Shown here: one piece after another, positions 58,833-64,000 of the stretch
How the letters are laid out: each line of letters begins with the position of its first letter
How positions within the stretch are numbered: position 1 is the first letter of the stretch
DNA from: Congeria kusceri
Taxonomy: Eukaryota; Mollusca; Bivalvia; Myida; Dreissenidae
Assembly (NCBI GenBank): GCA_027627225.1
Contig: CM051033.1
Coordinates: 50,281,516 to 50,345,515 of the forward strand
DNA length: 64,000 nucleotides
Direction of reading: 5' to 3'
Translations under genes and position numbers: made by a program
The notes under the pieces: generated by a model
Told to the model about the DNA's origin: nothing
Databases searched by the model: none
What the model saw: the letters and a program-made list of their open reading frames with translations, nothing else

Positions 58833-61800
58833 GTAGGTTTTGAAAATGGTGTCTCTAAAATGAAAGACATGAATTTAAAAGTAATGTAAATGTAACACAT
58901 ATTATAGAATACGAGTACTTAATTGTTTATACGAATGACTTATTGTCATTTGCTTCTCTACCCGTTATGTGTTTTGTTGTTGTGGTGGTTGTTGTATGTA
59001 TTTACTTCGGCACTGTGTCTTCGATGTTGTACTATAATGTGTAGCCAATTTGTATAAGTGTTCTAATAGAAAATGTGTTTTATACGCGGATTTTTTTCTC
59101 CAGGGTTTGAGTGACATTATTATAGACTCTTTAAAAATATATGAAGATGTTACATATAATATAAATGTTGATAGCAATATATATGGTTGAATCCCAGCAA
59201 ATATAAGATTAAAGTTGTTTTTGTTATTGCATTACGGGATACAAAGCTGTTTCCGTCATGGTACTGTTTATACTGTAATGTTGTGAATAACTGAACTCAC
59301 ATATTATTTAGCCGTACGAATGAATCTCGAAAGCTTTTATTTTTCTGTTGTTTTTGTTGTTGCTGTTTTTATTCGTTTCAGGGTATATTGATGCATTTCG
59401 TATACTTTCGAAATTTTAGCTAGTAGTGTAAACGTACGTGTAACCCAGCTGAAAAAATCCCAAGCCATAATGGGAATCGAACCCGGGACATCTCGGTTCC
59501 TAGGCAAACGCTCTACCGCGTCGCTATAAAGGCTATCTCATATAGCAAGGCAGTATAAGTGTCCCTTATACATCACCCTACTACATGCTTTCCCTCCATG
59601 TATGAAATTCTTCCATGAATTTCCTTCTGTCTTGACATCTGTGGGATATCGTACAGACCACAGTTGGTTATTTACGTTGGTCGCCAATGTAACCCAGCTG
59701 AAGAAATCCCAAGCCACAATGGGAATCGAACCCGGTTCCTAGGCAAACGCTCTACCGCGTCGCTATAAAAGCTAGCTCATATAGCAGGGCAGTATAAGCG
59801 TCCCTTATACACCACCCTACTACATACGCTTTAACCTGCATCACAACGATAACGCTTTATTTAATGAACGTATTTAAAATGTATGTTTGAATTTTGATAC
59901 ATTTGATACATTTTGCATACGATTTCAGTTGGTTATAACGAGGTCTGCGACGATAGTGCCGACACATGCACTGCTGCTGGTACAGATTGTCTCGATGACA
60001 GCGCAGGCGGCACAAAATGTATCTGTAAAACTACTGAGCACTGGGTCCCCAATGTAGCGGGCGAAGCGTGCGAGTGTGATACGGCTGGCCATTGGGTTGT
60101 GACTACAGCTGGAACAGCGTGCGAGTGTGCGTCAACGTATGTACTTGTCGGGACCACATGCACGGCAAGTAAGTATTGAAATGACTTATTAAATATAATA
60201 ATTATATTTGGTTTATAGAAGTAGCTTTCATGATTCCCGGCGCCAGTTTAACGTTAAATTGATTACAATTCTTGTGTTCTTGTTTTTCAAATGTTTAGTG
60301 ATTTTTAACTCTTTATTCTCTTAATGCTTAATACGGCTTTACGTTTCTAAAATAATAATGTTTTCTTACTCTTGGACATAGAACGATGATTAACCATTAA
60401 CATTATTATAACGTATTTTTATTTATTTATATGTTAGGGAGAACAACATTTTTTATTAAAAAGATGATTTCCAACAAACGACAACATATATTCCATGTTG
60501 TGACAAATTTAAATATATGAGGGAAAGGAACGAAGAAAACAATCGTGTTTATCACAAAACACCGTCATGATATTGTTTAAAGCATTGCAATAGAACATGT
60601 ACACTATGGTGGCATAGAACTGCCTTACGATGACTACTTAAGGTTCGCGAAAATTTTCGTGCTACCACTAAAGTTTTGTGTTATTTATTTTATATCTAAA
60701 TAGCGTTTGCGAATATGTTCGACGTACGATATTTATTTGCTTAATGAAAAAAAGGCCTGAAACTTCCCAGAAATGAAAACTTATGTGGTATCACAAATAT
60801 TAACTAGATAAGATTTGCGTTGTCAGATAATTTTCATGATAATATTCGTGTTAGATAACTGGCAACACGAACTGGTTTGCGAATACATTTGCGATACATG
60901 AAAATTAAGTGGCATCGCGAATATTAACGTGTTAAGATTTGCGTTTTTAGATATATCATGATAATATTCGTGTTAGTAAGATAATGCATATCTCGCACCA
61001 AATGAAGTGGTAATTATCTTGATAATATTCGTTTTAGTAACATAACTTGAAAGACCTCGCGGACAAATTAAGTGGTATCTCGAATATTAACTAGTTGAGA
61101 TTCGCGTTGTTAGATAATTGTCATGATAATATTCGTGTCAGTAAGGTAATTCGGAAGACCTCGCAACCTCAAGAAAATGTATATAATGTCAGTTCTGGGC
61201 ACTTAAAGGCCATTTAATATAATAATAATAATAATATATTGCAGAAAAATATTCGCAAACGCTATCTTAATATCCAGATTAATATCATAATAAATAAAGG
61301 GTATTACGAATCTGTTCGCGAACGCAAAGTAGTTAACACGAATATTTTCGCGAACCTTCAGTGGTTATCGTATCGCAGTTCTATGTCACCATAGTACACA
61401 ACATATAAAGGTCAAAATATATATTTTGTCGACATCAGTAGACGGCGGTCAAACAAGCATTAAGCGGTCATACTATTTGTATTATAGTTTCTGAACAGAA
61501 ATATAACGCATGATATGATACGATATTCAAAAGAATTAATTAGCAAAATATTTTAAGAATGGTTCTTGTTTTACTGTCTTCAAAGTCACAGCCATATTAT
61601 ATAAGTAAGGTTTTCATGTATCACATATGTCGATCCAAAATGTATTGATTCAGATGCGTTAATCAAAGAGCTGCGTGTCAAGCTCGTTGTATATACATAT
61701 TTTTATATTCAGTAGTAAGATACAAACTGTCAGGGATTGGCAACTTTAGTATACACACTATTATTATGATTGGCAGCCATTGACAGTACAGTGTGTACAG

Positions 61801-63380
61801 TCTCGGGATCGGAGTGTTCCAAGGCCACAGACAGCTACTGTGACGCTGCCGCATTGAAATGCATGTGTCCTGCTATAGCGACAGCGGATACAAACGCCTG
61901 CACTTATAATGTAGGTATACGCGAACGGCAAGATATTTTCACTTTAAAAAATGTATGTATTTACGAAAGAGCAGATTTAGTCTCCAACATACCATAACAA
62001 TAGAGATGTTAACATAGAAAGATGTATTCTGAATTTATTGTTGTTGTTGTTGTTTTCAGTATAGATGTGGAGTTCGTCTTGGTTCGCTTAAACAGTAAAC
62101 CAATTTAAGAATAAATGCAATGAAATCGGCTGTATCTTAATACTGTGTTCCCATATGCGCTCAGCTACCTTTGGATTCCGGTCACATTTTCTTCTGATTA
62201 TTGCCAGGAAATGTATGCACTATCGACGCACGTCAGTCAAGCTTAAACATTTCTAGCCATAACATACTTCTGGTCTTCCAACATTTATGTTAGACAATAA
62301 CATACACAACGTTTGCTAAGTAAATCAATGATATCAAACATGTTGCATGTGTATTGTAGCATGTACTTCGTCTGACGCTTGCACTGCTTTGGACTCCAAC
62401 TCTGAGTGCTCTGGAACGACCGCTGGTAAAAAATGCCGGTGCAAGGCGACCCACGCTATGGGAAATGAAGGAAAATGCGCTTCAAGTAAGAAATCGTGTA
62501 TATTAAAGAGTGTTTAATCGTAGCTTTCTTTTTTATTTAATATTGACATCATATAGCGATGTATTCCTTGTAATAATAGTCTACATGATGTTAGTAAATT
62601 TAGTAAAATATATATTTAAATTTTAAGATATTGATGTAAAATCGAGTAAATAAGCAAATTACACGTCTACTAAAACTCACGTATTTGACTACAAGCATGT
62701 CTTTTTATATGTGTGTTTTTAGAATGTGCAACCAATGCGGTTTGTACAGCTGTTGATCCCAACTCTGAATGTTCGGGAAGCACCGCCAATGACAAATGTC
62801 AATGCAAAACTGGTCATACGCTAGGGAGCGATGGAAAGTGTGCTGCAGGTTCCGGTACGTTAACGTCTGTTATTAAAGACCATGTCTTACTGTCATACTG
62901 TAAATAAATAATAAATGAGTGATAATTTAATTAAATTATGGTAAGTGTTTATCATTTTTGGTTGGATAATCAATAATGAATTACTTATCGCGTGATAAAC
63001 TAACATTGTACAAAAGAACACATGATAATGGTTATAATCTCTCTACTATTTCAACATTTCCATCTTTGAAACAATGCAACAATTATTGTCATAATGATAG
63101 TGTGTCATTAACATTTCGAGTGTATGTGCAATCATTGTGTCTACTTGAGATAAACTATACAAATAGTATAAAAGTAATAAAGACCATACTTTTGTTAAGA
63201 ATATGATTATTTTGCTCTCATGAATAAAGCCGAAAATAAACTAGAAAATACATGCATTGTAATATAATACTGTTCAATAAATGATTCAATAATTTCACAT
63301 ATTTTCTCTTGGCAGGTGCTGCTGGTGTTGTGGTCTCCTTTGCAATGCTTCTAGCCTGCTCTCTGACGACTTTTTTCTAA
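58763..63380 (+). CDS. Secreted, GPI-anchored-type protein with EB/EGF-like Cys modules
   Basis: Six coding exons, all joined in phase 1, give a 256-residue protein. Residues 1-22 are a signal peptide (MIGRVIFMTSVAFCFIP, cleaved near HADA). Residues 24-103 hold the first Cys-rich region with three C-x-C clusters. Residues 104-149, 150-191 and 192-235 are three modules with the pattern C...VCT...SEC...C-x-C...C, close to EB or EGF-like modules. Residues 236-256 are a hydrophobic tail (VVVSFAMLLACSLTTFF) after small residues, as in GPI-anchor signals. It would sit on the outer cell surface. The ligand is unknown. The phase-1 symmetric exons suggest growth by exon duplication. Confidence 0.8.
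59448..59587 (-). mobile_element. tRNA-derived SINE-like repeat, copy 1
   Basis: On the minus strand 'agcgacgcggtagagcgttt' and 'cccgggttcgattccc' are A and B boxes at tRNA-like spacing, followed by 'attatggcttgggatt'. It lies in the first coding intron of the Cys-rich gene, in antisense. Confidence 0.65.
59690..59824 (-). mobile_element. tRNA-derived SINE-like repeat, copy 2
   Basis: Nearly identical to copy 1, about 242 bp away, but it lacks about 10 bp just before the B box (the ggacatctc stretch on the plus strand). The pair looks like a local duplication. Confidence 0.65.
59929..60168 (+). CDS. Secreted Cys-rich gene, coding exon 2
   Basis: Acceptor catacgatttcag, donor gtaagt. It is 240 nt, phase 1 to 1. 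It encodes GYNEVCDDSADTCTAAGTDC and then KCICKTTEHWVPN, ACECDTAGHWVV and ACECASTYVLVG. Two HWV-x(3-6)-AGxACEC units suggest an internal duplication. Confidence 0.85.
60603..61395. mobile_element. 793-bp element with about 59-bp terminal inverted repeats
   Basis: The left end starts actatggtggcatagaactg and the right end is its inverse (cagttctatgtcaccatagt). The pairing continues inward to gttcgcgaaaat / attttcgcgaac. Flanking TACA on both sides may be the target duplication. The interior repeats 'atgataatattcgtgtta' and 'aagtggtatcgcgaatatta' several times. No transposase is encoded. Confidence 0.85.
61777..61914 (+). CDS. Secreted Cys-rich gene, coding exon 3
   Basis: Acceptor attggcag, donor gtatac. 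A gtaggt donor four bases earlier would break the phase. It is 138 nt, phase 1 to 1, and encodes VCTVSGSECSKATDSYCDAA then KCMCP. Confidence 0.75.
62360..62485 (+). CDS. Secreted Cys-rich gene, coding exon 4
   Basis: Acceptor gtgtattgtag, donor gtaaga. It is 126 nt, phase 1 to 1. It encodes ACTSSDACTALDSNSECSG and KKCRCKATHAMGNEGKC. Closely similar to the next exon. Confidence 0.85.
62723..62854 (+). CDS. Secreted Cys-rich gene, coding exon 5
   Basis: Acceptor gtgtgtttttag, donor gtacgt (another possible donor lies 9 nt earlier, same phase). It is 132 nt. It encodes CATNAVCTAVDPNSECSG and DKCQCKTGHTLGSDGKC. Confidence 0.85.
63316..63380 (+). CDS. Secreted Cys-rich gene, last coding exon (GPI-type tail)
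   Basis: Acceptor ttttctcttggcag, stop TAA at 63378-63380. It encodes GAAGVVVSFAMLLACSLTTF plus F, hydrophobic to the end with no cytoplasmic tail. This favours a GPI signal over a transmembrane anchor. Confidence 0.8.
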
Positions 63381-64000
63381 AATACACATGGTGGTATTAG
63401 ATGAACTTGGAAATGGGCTTCTTTTACAACTAACTGAATTAAGTGAAACTGTCGTTCTATATTGAAACTTCTATCCCGGACGAAGTAGAACCCCGTCGGT
63501 GTAGTTAGATTACAATGCAGATTATTTAAATGATTTAGTGAAATCTTTGTGTGCAAAAAAACTACCGTTAACTAAACTTCTGAGTATCTAATTGTTATAA
63601 TACATTTTAATTAGTCATATTTCAAAATATTGGTTGACATAGAGAAAATTGCCCTTAACACGTTTATTAAGTTGCTACCAATATATTTAGAAATTATATT
63701 TCTATGCGTTTGTCTTTTTCATAGGCAGATGTTATATGTAGAAAATGAAAGTGCACCTTTGTATTCTAATCCTGAACTTCCTTTTCTAGATATGATTGAA
63801 ATGTGAATTCGTTTTGCAACAGAAATTAATATGCATCTTCTAAATTGAATATCAGCAATATTACTAGACTATTTAAAACATATATAACAAATAATAGAAA
63901 ATCTTATTGAAAGTTTATGTTAAGTCTTACAATACTAGAACATATATTATATATTATATTATATCATATCTGTGTTGAATGTTACGAGGACGTGTTGAGT
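63381..64000 (+). other. 3' UTR and flank of the Cys-rich gene
   Basis: AT-rich sequence with no further coding block. No canonical AATAAA was seen between the stop codon and the window end, so the poly(A) site may use a variant signal or lie outside. An AT-only palindromic tract is at 63940-63975. Confidence 0.5.

Noticed and set aside
59480..59540. Minus-strand tRNA with cgggttcgattccc B box
   Set aside because: Duplicated nearby with a deletion, and the acceptor stem cannot be drawn. Treated as a SINE-like repeat.

Overview
The window is eukaryotic DNA: AT-rich, intron-rich and crowded with repeats. The repeat set (130-190 bp satellite arrays of the 'caaggtcaccattactaaaaatag' and 'gaaactgggtcatgtggggtc' types, hairpin elements of the 'cttaatgcatgtgcgtaaag' type, tRNA-derived SINEs and a Tx1/L1-like LINE) points to a bivalve mollusc, perhaps a Dreissena-like mussel. 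The organism is an inference from repeat style only. No prokaryotic operon, CRISPR array or phage was seen.

Layout. 1-5000: repeat arrays and short inverted-repeat elements. 5019-46275 (+): one large gene whose 15 recognisable coding exons add up to 1656 nt (551 aa) over about 41 kb. It encodes a disordered N-terminal region and a Ser/Thr protein kinase domain of MAP3K/STE type. Its introns hold almost every repeat family in the window: satellite arrays, a tandemly duplicated 960-bp block, a 64-bp minisatellite, MITEs, SINEs, a pogo/Tigger-like element and a decayed LINE. 46300-49650: 3' flank and repeats. 49684-51500 (-): four exons of a class I (Fe-S) fumarate hydratase with a one-base frameshift and no N- or C-terminal exons in view, so a decayed or partial gene. 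52195-54886 (-): a 5'-truncated LINE with an intact 789-codon reverse-transcriptase ORF, a poly(A) tail and an 11-bp target-site duplication. 58041-63380 (+): a small secreted cysteine-rich gene with a TATA promoter, a signal peptide, phase-1 EB/EGF-like module exons and a C-terminal GPI-type tail. Its introns hold SINE copies and a 793-bp element with long inverted ends.

The genes do not form a shared pathway. The strongest structural pattern is that several satellite arrays with unrelated core units share one architecture: a GTC/CGT-rich 5' module, a tandem core, and a 3' hairpin followed by CTTGTTA or a close variant. This suggests that one class of non-autonomous, Helitron/Helentron-like elements carries the satellites. 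All exon models were made by hand from splice signals and reading phase, without transcript support.
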